64,000 bases of DNA from Pseudomonas chlororaphis subsp. aurantiaca (GTDB taxonomy: Bacteria > Pseudomonadota > Gammaproteobacteria > Pseudomonadales > Pseudomonadaceae): contig NZ_CP059162.1 in the NCBI RefSeq assembly GCF_013466605.1, positions 496,001 to 560,000 of the forward strand. The letters are read 5' to 3'. The notes below the pieces were generated by a model. It was not told the origin of the DNA and made no database searches. It was given only the letters and a program-made list of their open reading frames with translations. How positions within the stretch are numbered: the first letter of the stretch is position 1; every line of letters begins with the position of its first letter. Shown here piece after piece: positions 50,671-60,666 of the stretch. The position numbers and the translations under genes are program-made.

Positions 50671-53600
50671 TTAGTCGAGCCTGCTGGAGGGCGGTTCCTG
50701 CAGCGGTTTGCCGTCGGGCAGCGGGACTATGGTCTTGGTCTCCGGCTCGATGGGCACCATCTTGTATTCCTGGCCATGCAGGTTCTTCAGGTAGACCTCC
50801 ATCTGGCGGAACGAGATGTTGATGTGCTGCTTCTTGAACTCGCGGTTGATGAAGCGGTTGACCTCGTCGAGCACCGGGTTGCGGTCCCCCAACTCGCGCA
50901 CGTGCATGCGCAGTTCGTGGTCCAGGGTGCTTTCGCCGAAGTTGAGGAAGTACACATGGGGCTCGGGTTCTTTCAGTACCCGCGGGTTATCGCGGGCCGC
51001 CTTGAGTAGCAGCTCCTTGACCAGGTCCAGGTCCGAGCCGTAGTCGACGCCGAGCTTGAGGGTCACCCGGGTGACGGTGTCGGTCAGCGACCAGTTGATC
51101 AGTTGCCCGGTGATGAAGGTCTGGTTCGGGACGATGATGTCCTTGCGATCGAAGTCGGTGATGGTGGTGGCGCGGATGCGGATCTTGCTCACTGTGCCCG
51201 ACAGGTTGCCGATGGTGATGGTGTCGCCGATGCGCACCGGCCGCTCGAACAGGATGATGATGCCGGAGATGAAGTTGGCGAAGATCGCCTGCATGCCGAA
51301 ACCCAGGCCCACCGACAGCGCAGCCACCAGCCATTGCAACTTGTCCCAGCTGACGCCGAGGGTCGACAGGGTCGAGACGAAGCCGACGCCGGCAATCACA
51401 TAGGACAGCAGCGTGGTGGTCGCGTAGGCGCTGCCCTGGGCCAGGTTCAGCCTGGACAGTACCAGCACTTCCAGCAGCCCCGGCAGGTTGCGCGCCAGGG
51501 CGAAGGTGATGCCGACGATGATCAGCGCGCCGAGCATGTCGCCGATGCTGATGGGCACCATGCTCATGTTGGCGCCTGTACCGCTGGTGTATTCGTAGAG
51601 GGTGATGTTGTCCAGGTAGGAGAACACGCTGATCAGGTCCGACCAGACCCAGTACAGCCCGGCCATGAAACCACCGAGCAGGGCCAGGCGGATCAGGCGC
51701 AGGGACTGTTCGTTGACCTTCTCGATGTCCAGGGTCGGCTCTTCGACCACCGCTTCGCCGTCGCCGGCTTCCTTGGCGGCCTGGCGTTTGGCCAGGGCCC
51801 GCTGGTAGGCCAGGCGACGGGCGGCGACGCCCAGCCCGCGGACGAAAGTGGCTTCGATCACCAGCCAGAACATCAGCAGGTACAGGGTATTGATCAGGCG
51901 GTCGCTGAGCTTCAGCGCGGTGTAGTAGTAGCCGAAGCACACGGCGATGAACAAGGCGATCGGCAGCGCGGTGAACAGCACTGCCACCGCCTTGCGGAAC
52001 AGCGAGGCGTTCTGGTGCGTCGGGCTGCTCAGCAACAGGCGGCTGAGCAGCCAGGCCATCAGGGCGTAGCAGGTCAGGACCACGGCGATGCCGAGCACGT
52101 CATCGGCCAGCGCCGCCGGTTGATGTTCGGCCACGGCGACCACCGCCACCAGGGCCATGACCACCAGCCCGAGGCGACGGATCCAGCCCTGGAGGAACTC
52201 GACCTGGGGCTTCTCCCAGCGGAAGTGCAGTTCCGCCACGCCGCCAGGGGCGAGGATCCGGTAGGCGGTATAGAACACCAGCCAGGCCTGGGCCATCTGC
52301 AGCAGCGCCGCGCCGAGGTTGGCGTTCTGCCCGCGGGCGTCGATCTGCAAGGCCAGGCCGCACAGCGCGAGCCCAAGGGCGACCGGCATCGCCAGCAGGA
52401 TGTTGACCAGGATTGCCTGCGGCGTGTGCCATTGGCTGTCGCGCTTGAAGTGACCGATGTCCTTGTGAACCTTGTTCAGGCGCAGGTACAGGTTCTTGCG
52501 CCGCCACAGCAGGGCCGCGATCAGCAACAGCAATGGCAGGAACAGCAGCGGCCGTTGCGCCAGGCCGTCGGCCAGCTCGCTCAGGCTGGACGACCAGGGC
52601 AGGGTGGTGACCTGTTTTGTCAGGCGCAGCGGTATGGTCTGCAGCCATTCGCTGTCCAGCGGCTTATTGCTGGGAATCCAGAACATCTGTTCGTCGAGGG
52701 TCGCGCGCAGGCTTTGCGAGGTACTCAGCAGTTGCTTCTGATTGAGCTGCAGGGTGATGGATTCGTTGAGCAGCGCGCTCAGCTCGCGGCTCAGGCGTTC
52801 CAGCAGGTCGGCGCGGGTGATGGCCAGGTCCAGCAGGGTTTTGCGCAGCTGCGGGGTGACCTGCTCGGACGGCTGGGTAGCCAGCAGGTTGTCGACGTAA
52901 CTGCTGGGGCTGCTGATCAGCTCGCGTTGCTGGTTGACCTCGAACTGATACAGGCGGATGTCGGCGATCTGGTCGGCCAGGTCGCGGTCGAGCCGCAAGT
53001 GCGGCAGCGCCTGCTTCTGTTTATAGAGGATCTTCGACAGCAGCAGGCTGCCCTTGAGCACGCTGATCTGCTCGTCCAGCGCGGCATCGCTCTGGGTCAC
53101 ACTGTCGAGTTGCTGCTTGGTCTGCAGGTTCTGCTGGGTCAGCTCGTTGAGGCGGTCGGTGCTTTTGAGCAGGTAGTCGGAGAGCTTCAGGTTGGCCGCG
53201 CTTTCGGTGGCCAGGAGGCTGCTGCTGCCGGCCTTTTGCGCTTCGATCGATTGCTGGGTGACGGTTTCCTGGGACTGGGCCAGGCGCTTCTGGTTGATCA
53301 GGGTCTGCAGGTCCTGGATTTCCTGCTCCAGGCGGGCGGTCTTTTCCATCAGCAGGTCGTGCTGGCTGTTGCCCAGGTCCTGCAGCTGGCTGTTGCCGGC
53401 CAGTTCCTGGCGGCGCAGCGGGATCAGCGCGTTGATCGCCGCCAGTTCGGCATTGAGCTGATTGCGCTGGTCGGCGTTGATCGGCTTGCCGGCGTCCTTG
53501 CCGTTCTTGAGGATCGTATTGATCTGCTGGGTGCGGGTCTGGCTGCTACTGATCTCGGCCTGGGCGCGCTCGGGGCGGGTCTGCGCGGTAATGGCCAGGC

Positions 53601-54021
53601 TGTTGGCCTCGGCCAGGGCCTTCTGCATGTCACCCTGCTGGGTGGTGCGCTCGGTCAGCAGCTGTTCGAGCTGCGACACCGGCAGGTTGGCGTAACGCTG
53701 GGCCACCGGCACCACCTTGGTGGCCTTCAGGCGGGTCAGCTCGCGCTGGTTCTCGCTGGTCTGGCGCGGGGCGTTGCTCAGCTGCTGCTTGAGATCGTTC
53801 AGGCGCTGCTCGTAATCCTGCTTGTTCGACAGCTGGGTCAGCGTCTGTTGCAGCACCGCTTGCAGGGCCTTTTGATCGGCCTCCGGCAATTTGCGCTCGG
53901 CGATTTTATCCAGGCTCTGCTGGACGGACTCGGCACTGGGCGGCTCGGCCGCTTGCAGTGGGCCGACAGAAAGGCTCAGGCCCAGCAGGGCAATGGCGAA
54001 AAGGGTACGCAGGATTGGCAT
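50671..54021 (-). CDS. mscK: MscK/KefA-type mechanosensitive channel
   Basis: A 1116-residue large MscS-family channel (E. coli MscK has 1120). A signal peptide (1-24) is followed by a long periplasmic coiled-coil MscS-porin domain (about 30-490). About eight transmembrane helices form the MscS inner-membrane domain (about 490-820). The MscS pore domain follows (WLVAALSVGLGFGMQAIFAN, ISGIIILFERPVRIGDTITI). The cytoplasmic cage ends near 1090. It protects against hypo-osmotic shock. The ATG at 54021 has no strong SD but gives a proper signal peptide. Confidence 0.93.
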   Translation of the reverse strand: MPILRTLFAIALLGLSLSVGPLQAAEPPSAESVQQSLDKIAERKLPEADQKALQAVLQQTLTQLSNKQDYEQRLNDLKQQLSNAPRQTSENQRELTRLKATKVVPVAQRYANLPVSQLEQLLTERTTQQGDMQKALAEANSLAITAQTRPERAQAEISSSQTRTQQINTILKNGKDAGKPINADQRNQLNAELAAINALIPLRRQELAGNSQLQDLGNSQHDLLMEKTARLEQEIQDLQTLINQKRLAQSQETVTQQSIEAQKAGSSSLLATESAANLKLSDYLLKSTDRLNELTQQNLQTKQQLDSVTQSDAALDEQISVLKGSLLLSKILYKQKQALPHLRLDRDLADQIADIRLYQFEVNQQRELISSPSSYVDNLLATQPSEQVTPQLRKTLLDLAITRADLLERLSRELSALLNESITLQLNQKQLLSTSQSLRATLDEQMFWIPSNKPLDSEWLQTIPLRLTKQVTTLPWSSSLSELADGLAQRPLLFLPLLLLIAALLWRRKNLYLRLNKVHKDIGHFKRDSQWHTPQAILVNILLAMPVALGLALCGLALQIDARGQNANLGAALLQMAQAWLVFYTAYRILAPGGVAELHFRWEKPQVEFLQGWIRRLGLVVMALVAVVAVAEHQPAALADDVLGIAVVLTCYALMAWLLSRLLLSSPTHQNASLFRKAVAVLFTALPIALFIAVCFGYYYTALKLSDRLINTLYLLMFWLVIEATFVRGLGVAARRLAYQRALAKRQAAKEAGDGEAVVEEPTLDIEKVNEQSLRLIRLALLGGFMAGLYWVWSDLISVFSYLDNITLYEYTSGTGANMSMVPISIGDMLGALIIVGITFALARNLPGLLEVLVLSRLNLAQGSAYATTTLLSYVIAGVGFVSTLSTLGVSWDKLQWLVAALSVGLGFGMQAIFANFISGIIILFERPVRIGDTITIGNLSGTVSKIRIRATTITDFDRKDIIVPNQTFITGQLINWSLTDTVTRVTLKLGVDYGSDLDLVKELLLKAARDNPRVLKEPEPHVYFLNFGESTLDHELRMHVRELGDRNPVLDEVNRFINREFKKQHINISFRQMEVYLKNLHGQEYKMVPIEPETKTIVPLPDGKPLQEPPSSRLD

Positions 54022-54056
54022 AAAGACCGGTCAAGCTGGATGAGAAGTTAGGCAGT

Positions 54057-55799
54057 TTAGAGGAAGAGTCCGGGGCCCGGGCGACTTCCTTCGGGGAATC
54101 TGACGCCCACTTTGCTGATCTTGTTCCCCTCCATCACGGCAACCGTCCAGATGGTGTTGTTCCATTCCACCTGGTCGCCGACCACCGGGGCGCCCCCCAC
54201 TTTCTGGGTGATGAAGCGGCTCAGTGGCATGTCCGGATCGAGCCCTTCGAGTTTCAGCCCGTACAGCGCCGAAACCGCGCCCAGCTGGGCGTCGCCTTCG
54301 AGAACGAAGTCGCCGAAGAAGCGCAGATCGAGGCCTCGTTGCGGGGCCTGGCTGAAGAGTTTTCCGAGGGCTGGCAGGTTGTGTTCATGGCCGATGACAC
54401 AGAGCAAATCATCGGCTTCCAGCACCGTACTACCCGACGGATGGAGCAGTTGCTGGTGGCGAAACAGGGCGGCGATACGGGTGCCTTCGGGCATTTTCAG
54501 TTCGCGCAACGCTGCGCCGATGCACCATTTTTCCGCGCCAAGGCGGTAGACGAACAGCTCCCATTCGCTGGTGACATGCACTTCCAGGGCGGCGCGGGAG
54601 ATCGGCGCCGGTTCCGGTGGCACCGTGACTTTCAGCAGCTTGGCGACCCACGGCAGGCTGGTGCCCTGCACCAGCAGGGACACCAGCACGATAAAGAAGG
54701 CCAGGTTGAAGTACAGCTGGGCCTCGGGCAGCCCGGCCATCAGCGGGAACACCGCGAGAATGATCGGTACCGCGCCGCGCAGGCCAACCCAGGAAATAAA
54801 GGCTTTCTCACGGCCGTGGAAGGCCTTGAATGGCAACAGGCCAACCATCACCGACAGCGGGCGGGCGAACAGGATCATCCACAGCGCCAGGCCCAGCGCC
54901 GGCAGGGCGATGGGCAGCAGGTCGTGGGGCGTGACCAGCAGGCCGAGCACCAGGAACATGCCGATCTGCGACAGCCAGGCCATGCCGTCGAGCATATGCA
55001 GGATGCCATGGCGGCTGCGCACCGGGCGGTTGCCGATCACCAGGCCGCACAGGTACACCGCGAGGAAGCCGCTGCCGTGCAGGGCGTTGGTCAGGGCGAA
55101 GACCACCAGGCCGCCGGCGATCACCAGGATCGGGTACAGGCCGGTGGCCAGGTTGATGCGGTTCACCAGTTGCAGCATCAGCCAGCCGCCGCTCAGGCCG
55201 ATCAGGCCGCCGATGCCGAACTCGCGCAGCAGGTGCCCCAGCAGGCTCCAGTGCAGGCCGGTCTGGCCGCTGGCGAGCATGTCGATCAGGGTGACGGTGA
55301 GGAACACCGCCATCGGGTCGTTACTGCCCGACTCGATCTCCAGGCTGGCGGTGACCCGCTCGTTCAGGCCCTTGCCGCCCAGCAGCGAGAACACCGCCGC
55401 GGCGTCGGTGGAGCCGACGATGGCGCCGATCAGCAGGCCCTGGATCAGGTTCAGGTCGAACAGCCAGGCGGCCGCCATGCCGGTCAGGCCGGTGGTGATC
55501 ATCACGCCGACGGTGGCCAGCGACAACGCGGGCCACAAGGCCACGCGGAAGCTCGAGACCCGGGTGCGCAGGCCGCCGTCGAGGAGAATCACCGCGAGTG
55601 CGAGATTGCCCACCAGGTAGGCGGTCGGGTAGTTGTTGAAAATGATGCCGCCGCCGTCGACGCCAGCGGCCATGCCCACGGCCAGGATGATCACCAGGAT
55701 CGGGATACCGAGGCGGGACGAAAGGGAACTCACCAGAATGCTCGCACCTACCAGCAACGCGCCGATCAAGAACAGGCTGTTGATGGTCGTCGCATTCAA
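54057..55799 (-). CDS. nhaP2: K+/H+ antiporter NhaP2 (CvrA) with TTG start
   Basis: A CPA1-family K(Na)+/H+ antiporter. About 13 transmembrane helices (1-390) contain [21 protein letters not shown], the cation-site motif [11 protein letters not shown] and [15 protein letters not shown]-terminal TrkA-C-like domain and a CorC-HlyC-type domain (about 410-580) complete it. The open frame reaches 55946, but conservation begins at [10 protein letters not shown], which requires a TTG codon at 55799. GGAG lies 8 bases upstream of it, so a TTG start is the best choice. It has 580 residues from there. Confidence 0.93.
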   Translation of the reverse strand: MNATTINSLFLIGALLVGASILVSSLSSRLGIPILVIILAVGMAAGVDGGGIIFNNYPTAYLVGNLALAVILLDGGLRTRVSSFRVALWPALSLATVGVMITTGLTGMAAAWLFDLNLIQGLLIGAIVGSTDAAAVFSLLGGKGLNERVTASLEIESGSNDPMAVFLTVTLIDMLASGQTGLHWSLLGHLLREFGIGGLIGLSGGWLMLQLVNRINLATGLYPILVIAGGLVVFALTNALHGSGFLAVYLCGLVIGNRPVRSRHGILHMLDGMAWLSQIGMFLVLGLLVTPHDLLPIALPALGLALWMILFARPLSVMVGLLPFKAFHGREKAFISWVGLRGAVPIILAVFPLMAGLPEAQLYFNLAFFIVLVSLLVQGTSLPWVAKLLKVTVPPEPAPISRAALEVHVTSEWELFVYRLGAEKWCIGAALRELKMPEGTRIAALFRHQQLLHPSGSTVLEADDLLCVIGHEHNLPALGKLFSQAPQRGLDLRFFGDFVLEGDAQLGAVSALYGLKLEGLDPDMPLSRFITQKVGGAPVVGDQVEWNNTIWTVAVMEGNKISKVGVRFPEGSRPGPGLFL

Positions 55800-56020
55800 A
55801 GGCAGTACTCCAGAAGCAGAAAGGCGGGCACAAACTGACCATGCAGTCTGCGTGCCAGCGATTCTAACCTGTTGAAATACGATGCTGTCAAAAAGCTTTT
55901 GCGCCTGTTTGCAGGCGGCAAAAAATCGTCGCCTGGCGCCGGTCACCGACGGACTTCATGCCAATCCGTAGTGGCTGGCGCAGGTGGCGATCGCGGCTGT
56001 TGGCGACTGGGTGTGGGGCC

Positions 56021-57646
56021 CTACAAAGTGAACCGCGCCACCATGCTGTTCAGGTCCACGGCCAGGCGTGACAGCTCGTGGCTGGCCTCGCTGGTCTGGT
56101 TGGCGCCGGTGGCCGATTGCACCGACAGGTCGCGGATGTTCACCAGGTTGCGGTCCACTTCGCGGGCCACCAGGGCCTGCTCCTCGGCGGCGCTGGCGAT
56201 GACCAGGTTGCGCTCGTTGATCTCGTTGACCGCGGTGTTGATGGTGTCCAGGGCACCGCCGGCGCCACGGGCGATGCTCAGGGTCGAGTCGGCGCGCTCG
56301 GTGCTGGTGCGCATCGACTCGACGGCGTGCTCGGTGCCGCTCTGGATGCTGCCGATCATGCGCTCGATTTCACTGGTCGACTGCTGGGTGCGGTGGGCCA
56401 GGGCGCGCACTTCATCGGCGACCACGGCGAAGCCGCGTCCGGCATCGCCAGCCCGGGCGGCTTCTATCGCGGCGTTCAAGGCCAGCAGGTTGGTCTGGTC
56501 GGCCAGGCCGCGGATCACGTCCAGCACCTTGCCGATATCGCGCGACTCCTCGGCCAGTTCGCTGATCCTGTTGGCCGAGCTCTGAACTTCGCTGCTCATG
56601 AGCTCTATGGCGCTGACGGTTTCGCGCACCAGGTTGCGGCCTTCGCTGGCCGACTGGGTGGCGTCGTTCGAAGCCTCGGCGGTGCTCACGGCGTTGCGTG
56701 CGACTTCTTCGACGGCGCAGGTCATCTCGTTCACGGCGGTGGCCGCCTGTTCGATTTCGTTGTTCTGCTGGGTCAGGCCGCGGGCGCTTTCGTCGGTGAC
56801 GCTGTTCAGCTCTTCGGCGGCCGAGGCCAGCTGGCCGGCGGATCCGGAAATATGCAGCAGGGTCTGGCGCAGTTTTTCCTGCATGGTCGCCATGGCCTGC
56901 AACAGGCGCCCGGGTTCGTCGCGGCCGTTGACCTGGATGCTCTGGGTGAGGTCGCCTTCGGCGATGTGTTCCGCGGCATGCAAGGCGTTGGCGATGGGCT
57001 GGGCAATGCTGCGGGTCAGCAACCAGGCAAACACCACGGTCAGGGTGGTGGACAGGACCAGCAGGGCCACCACCAGGTTGAATGCCGAGGCGTATTCCTC
57101 GGCGGCCTGCTCGTTGGCGGCCTTGGAGCGCTGGCTGTTGATCTGTACCAGCAGGTTCAGGACCTTGTTGATCTGCTGCGAGTTCTTCATCAGTTCGTTG
57201 TTCAGCATCTCTTGCAGTTCGCCCAGCTGGTTGTTGCGCGACAGCTCTTTGATGCGTTCTTCGAGCTTGCGGTATTCGGCCAGCAGCTTGAGGTAGTGGT
57301 CGTAGGCTTCGCTCTCTTCCGGGCTGCTGACCAGCTTTTCATAGGTGGTGCGGATTTTTTCGATCTGCTGGTTGCCCAGTTCGAGCGACTCGCGGGTCTT
57401 GGCCTGCACCTCGGGACCGCGGTTGATCAGCAGACGATAGGACAGCACCTGCAGCCGCAGCATCTGCTGGGTGAACTCGTCGATGCTCTGGATGCTGGGC
57501 ATGTTGTCGGTGGAGATGGTGACGGTCGCTGCGCGAATCTTGCTCATCTGGTTCAGGGCGAAAATGCCCAGGAACAGCATCAGGCAGCCGATGAATGCAA
57601 AGCCGAGAAATGCCCTCGGTGCGATGTTCATGTTGCGAAGAGACAT
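56021..57646 (-). CDS. methyl-accepting chemotaxis protein
   Basis: A 541-residue chemoreceptor. TM1 is at about 13-32, with a four-helix-bundle periplasmic domain (about 33-188, helical and rich in Gln/Glu). TM2 follows (about 189-210, NLVVALLVLSTTLTVVFAWLL), then HAMP (about 211-263) and the signalling hairpin with the tip DQTNLLALNAAIEAARAG continuing to RGFAVVADEVRALA. The ligand is unknown. There is no C-terminal CheR pentapeptide. It has no chemotaxis neighbours, as usual for pseudomonads. Confidence 0.92.
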   Translation of the reverse strand: MSLRNMNIAPRAFLGFAFIGCLMLFLGIFALNQMSKIRAATVTISTDNMPSIQSIDEFTQQMLRLQVLSYRLLINRGPEVQAKTRESLELGNQQIEKIRTTYEKLVSSPEESEAYDHYLKLLAEYRKLEERIKELSRNNQLGELQEMLNNELMKNSQQINKVLNLLVQINSQRSKAANEQAAEEYASAFNLVVALLVLSTTLTVVFAWLLTRSIAQPIANALHAAEHIAEGDLTQSIQVNGRDEPGRLLQAMATMQEKLRQTLLHISGSAGQLASAAEELNSVTDESARGLTQQNNEIEQAATAVNEMTCAVEEVARNAVSTAEASNDATQSASEGRNLVRETVSAIELMSSEVQSSANRISELAEESRDIGKVLDVIRGLADQTNLLALNAAIEAARAGDAGRGFAVVADEVRALAHRTQQSTSEIERMIGSIQSGTEHAVESMRTSTERADSTLSIARGAGGALDTINTAVNEINERNLVIASAAEEQALVAREVDRNLVNIRDLSVQSATGANQTSEASHELSRLAVDLNSMVARFTL

Positions 57647-57927
57647 GGGGATCTACCTCAAGAGTGCGCAATCCATGCCGCGGTGGTTGATAGGGCTCCC
57701 CAGACCTATCGCGCGGAAAAATGGATTCTTGAAGCTGGAGCGAGAGTTTCAGAAAGATCTGATGGGCGACGAAGTGTCAGGAACCAGATGGGTGAATGAC
57801 AGTCTTTAACGTTCGCAGGCAAGGTCACCCGCCAGGCAGGTCAAGGCGTTGCGCCGGGATAACCCTGGCATCCAGGGTGACTTTTCTTTATCGTACGCGC
57901 CCTTTGAAAAATGCTCGGAAAATCAAA

Positions 57928-58158
57928 ATGTTGGAAGCATCCCTAAGCCAATTGGAACAGCTTGTCAGTGACCTGGTGCAACAGAACCAGGAGCTGTCGG
58001 GCACGAACGAAACCCTCAAGGCAGAACTGGCCCAGGCCAAGGATGAGAACGAAAGCCTGCAACTGAGCCTGATGGAACAGGAAGAGAAGCAAGGCGCCAC
58101 CGCGGCCCGTATCCAGGCCCTGGTCGAACGCGTCAGCGCCGGTCCTGTCAGCGCATGA
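57928..58158 (+). CDS. ZapB-like coiled-coil cell-division protein
   Basis: A 76-residue acidic coiled coil (LEASLSQLEQLVSDLVQQNQ and heptads with Glu/Gln/Leu) of the small family encoded next to zapA and often called ZapB. It should associate with the FtsZ ring via ZapA. The ATG at 57928 is chosen because the upstream open frame to 57796 is not coiled coil. It overlaps zapA by 4 bp. Confidence 0.85.
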   Translation: MLEASLSQLEQLVSDLVQQNQELSGTNETLKAELAQAKDENESLQLSLMEQEEKQGATAARIQALVERVSAGPVSA

Positions 58159-58457
58159 GGCAGGGTGCCGACGGGGTAAAAGTCGTCTCGATTCTCGGCG
58201 AGGACTACTCGATCAAGGCGCCGGCCGGGGAAGAGCAGACCCTGCTGGATGCCGCGTTGATGTTGAAGGCCACCCTGGCCGAGACCAAGAAAAAATACCC
58301 GACGCTGATCGGTGACCGCTTGCTGGTGCTGGCGGCGATGAACCTGTGTTCCCAGCAGTTGGAAATGCAAAAGCGCCATCAGCAGGAACTTGACCGTTAC
58401 CAAGAGCAAGTCAGCGCCACGGTCGAAGTGATCTCCAAGACCATCAGCCAGAACTGA
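58155..58457 (+). CDS. zapA: cell division protein ZapA
   Basis: A 100-residue ZapA that cross-links FtsZ filaments. The core VSILGEDYSIKAPAGEEQ, a helix with DAALMLKATLAE and the long C-terminal helix from residue 60 are typical. The ATG at 58155 overlaps the upstream stop. It is followed by two hairpins and not by the 6S RNA gene that often lies here in gammaproteobacteria. Confidence 0.92.
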   Translation: MRQGADGVKVVSILGEDYSIKAPAGEEQTLLDAALMLKATLAETKKKYPTLIGDRLLVLAAMNLCSQQLEMQKRHQQELDRYQEQVSATVEVISKTISQN

Positions 58458-58466
58458 TGGGTTTAC

Positions 58467-58545
58467 CCGCAACCTGCAACGCCGTTGCGGGGGTGTCGGA
58501 CTGATTGTTTTCGCGAGCAGCCGAGCGGCGCTCGATTGCTCGCGA
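58467..58545. terminator. two tandem hairpins after zapA
   Basis: CCCGCAAC pairs with GTTGCGGG (58467-58492), followed by T-rich DNA. TCGCGAGCA pairs exactly with TGCTCGCGA (58511-58545). They lie between the converging zapA and acyl-CoA dehydrogenase genes and can serve both. Confidence 0.65.
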
Positions 58546-58558
58546 TGCTTTTAGCGCT

Positions 58559-60361
58559 TCAGAACCACTCGTCCTGCATGCCCAGGCAGGTATCGTCCCG
58601 CGCTTCCAGCAAGGCCAGTTCGTGATGACAGGCCGGCACTTCCCAGGTCAGGAAGTAGCGCGCCGCCTGCAGCTTGCCCTTGTAGAACCCCACATCCGCC
58701 GCGTTGCCCTTGGCCAGGCCTTCCTGCGCGCGAATTGCCTGCTCCAGCCAGCGCCAACCAATCACCGCATGACCGAAGGCTTTCAGGTACAGCGCCGAGT
58801 TGGCCAGGCTGCTGTTGACCTTGCCCTGGGCCAGGTCGGTGAGCAGGCCGATGGTCACGGCCTGCAGGCGCGCCACCAGTTTTTCCAGCGGCTGGCGCAG
58901 CACTGTCAGGGCCTCGTGGGCCTGGGCTCGCTCGCTGGTGTCGGCGATCAGGCGGATCAGTTGCTTGAGGCCCGCGCCGCCGTTCTGCGCCAGCTTGCGC
59001 CCCAGGAGGTCCAGGGACTGGATGCCGTGGGTGCCTTCATGGATCGGGTTCAGGCGGTTGTCGCGGTAGTACTGTTCCACCGGATATTCACGGGTGTAGC
59101 CGTGGCCACCGAGGATCTGGATCGCCAGTTCGTTGGCTTTCAGGCAGAACTCCGAGGGCCAGGATTTGACGATGGGCGTCAGCAGGTCCAGCAGTTCGTG
59201 GGCCTGCTTGCGCTGGTCTTCATCGGGCAGGGTGGTGGTGTCGTCGAACAGCCGCGCAGCGTACAGACCGAGGTCGAAAGCGCCTTCGACATAGGCCTTC
59301 TGGGTCAGCAGCATGCGCTTGACGTCGGCGTGCTGGACGATCGACACCGGCGCGGTGTTCGGGTCCTTGCTGTCCGGCAGGCGACCTTGCGGGCGTTCGC
59401 GGGCATATTCCAGAGAGTACAGGTAGCCGGCGTAGCCAAGCATCACCGCGCCCATGCCGACGCCGATCCGCGCCTCGTTCATCATCTGGAACATGTAGCT
59501 CAGGCCGTGGTGCGGCCTGCCCACCAGATAGCCCACACACTCTCCGTTATCGCCGAAGTTCAGCGCCGTGGAGGTGGTGCCGCGCCAGCCCATCTTGTGG
59601 AACAGCCCGGCCAGCAGCACGTCGTTGCGCGGGCCCAGGCTGCCGTCGTCGTTGACCAGGAACTTGGGCACGATGAACAGCGAAATGCCTTTCACTCCGG
59701 CCGGCGCGTCCGGCAGCTTGGCCAGCACCATATGCACGATGTTCTCCGACAGCGGGTGATCGCCGCCGGAGATGAAGATCTTGTTGCCCTTGAGCCGGTA
59801 GGTGCCGTCCGCCGCCGGTTCGGCGCGGGTGCGGATGTCCGACAGCGACGAGCCGGCGTGGGGTTCGGTCAGGGCCATGGTGCCGAAGAAGCGCCCGTCG
59901 ATCATCGGTTGCAGGAAGCGCCGTTTCTGCTCGTCGGTGCCGAAGCTTTCGATCAGGTTGGCCGCGCCCATGGTCAGGAAGGGGTAGGAAGTGGAGGCCG
60001 CGTTGGCCGCCTGGAAGTGGGCGAAGCAGGCCTGGGACAACAGCGTCGGCAACTGCATGCCGCCGGCCTCGAAGCTGCGCGCGGCGTTGAGGAAGCCGGC
60101 TTCGAGAAAGGCATCGACCGCGGGTTTCACTTCCGGAATCAGGATCGCCTTGCCGTCTTCGTAACGCGGCTCGTTTTCATCGCCCTTGCGGTTGTGCGGG
60201 GCGAAGAACTTCTCGGCGATGCTGCGCGCGGTGCCAAGGGCGGCGTCGAAGGTTTCCCGGTTGTGCTCGGCGAACCGTTCGCGCTGGGTCAGGCCCTCGG
60301 CATCGAGGACTTCATACAGCTCGAAAGCCAGATTGCGGGAACTGAGCAGCGTCTCGGACAT
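58559..60361 (-). CDS. long acyl-CoA dehydrogenase (FadE-like, about 600 residues)
   Basis: A 600-residue acyl-CoA dehydrogenase with the extended N- and C-terminal domains seen in the PA0506/PA0508 type. The core motifs are TMALTEPHAGSSLSDI (substrate/FAD) and LNPIHEGTHGIQSLD (catalytic Glu region), with QILGGHGYTREYPVEQYYRD as the second ACAD signature. It should start beta-oxidation of fatty acyl-CoA. The ATG at 60361 has CAGGTAGG upstream. It is transcribed away from putA. Confidence 0.93.
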   Translation of the reverse strand: MSETLLSSRNLAFELYEVLDAEGLTQRERFAEHNRETFDAALGTARSIAEKFFAPHNRKGDENEPRYEDGKAILIPEVKPAVDAFLEAGFLNAARSFEAGGMQLPTLLSQACFAHFQAANAASTSYPFLTMGAANLIESFGTDEQKRRFLQPMIDGRFFGTMALTEPHAGSSLSDIRTRAEPAADGTYRLKGNKIFISGGDHPLSENIVHMVLAKLPDAPAGVKGISLFIVPKFLVNDDGSLGPRNDVLLAGLFHKMGWRGTTSTALNFGDNGECVGYLVGRPHHGLSYMFQMMNEARIGVGMGAVMLGYAGYLYSLEYARERPQGRLPDSKDPNTAPVSIVQHADVKRMLLTQKAYVEGAFDLGLYAARLFDDTTTLPDEDQRKQAHELLDLLTPIVKSWPSEFCLKANELAIQILGGHGYTREYPVEQYYRDNRLNPIHEGTHGIQSLDLLGRKLAQNGGAGLKQLIRLIADTSERAQAHEALTVLRQPLEKLVARLQAVTIGLLTDLAQGKVNSSLANSALYLKAFGHAVIGWRWLEQAIRAQEGLAKGNAADVGFYKGKLQAARYFLTWEVPACHHELALLEARDDTCLGMQDEWF

Positions 60362-60497
60362 GGCGGCCTACCTGTGATTGGATTCAGCCGAGTCTAGGCA
60401 GGTGAATAAACGCTGAATAGCAAGATTGATTGCGGTGATGGAGGGGCCAAACGAGGGGGCAGGGTGTGTCAGTTGTCCGTGAGGGCGATAGAGACTC

Positions 60498-60598
60498 TGT
60501 AGCCGCTGCCGCAGCCTGCGATAAGGTCCGCAAGACCTTCAAATGCCATCAAAAACACGTCCTCTTCGAGGCCGATCGCAGCCTGCGGCAGCGGCTAC
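60498..60598. repeat. intergenic REP pair (REPIN-like)
   Basis: The arm 60498-60522 (TGTAGCCGCTGCCGCAGCCT plus GCGAT) and its inverted copy 60574-60598 are nearly perfect complements. They lie in the 305-bp gap between the acyl-CoA dehydrogenase and putA genes. The rest of the gap (60362-60497) shows no gene-like feature. Confidence 0.85.
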
Positions 60599-60610
60599 GG
60601 GGAGCGTTGA

Positions 60611-60648
60611 GACAAAAAAAAGGGCGCCGGTCAGGGCGCCCTTTTTCA
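60611..60648 (-). terminator. putA intrinsic terminator
   Basis: AGGGCGCC and GGCGCCCT form a perfect 8-bp stem with a 6-base loop. A-rich and T-rich tracts flank it, giving bidirectional character. It lies about 20 bp after the putA stop on the minus strand. Confidence 0.85.
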
Positions 60649-60666
60649 TGCAGCTGACTGACGGCT

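Noticed and set aside
51103..54051. 982-codon plus-strand open frame over mscK
   Set aside because: Antisense shadow; MscK has complete domain order and a signal peptide.
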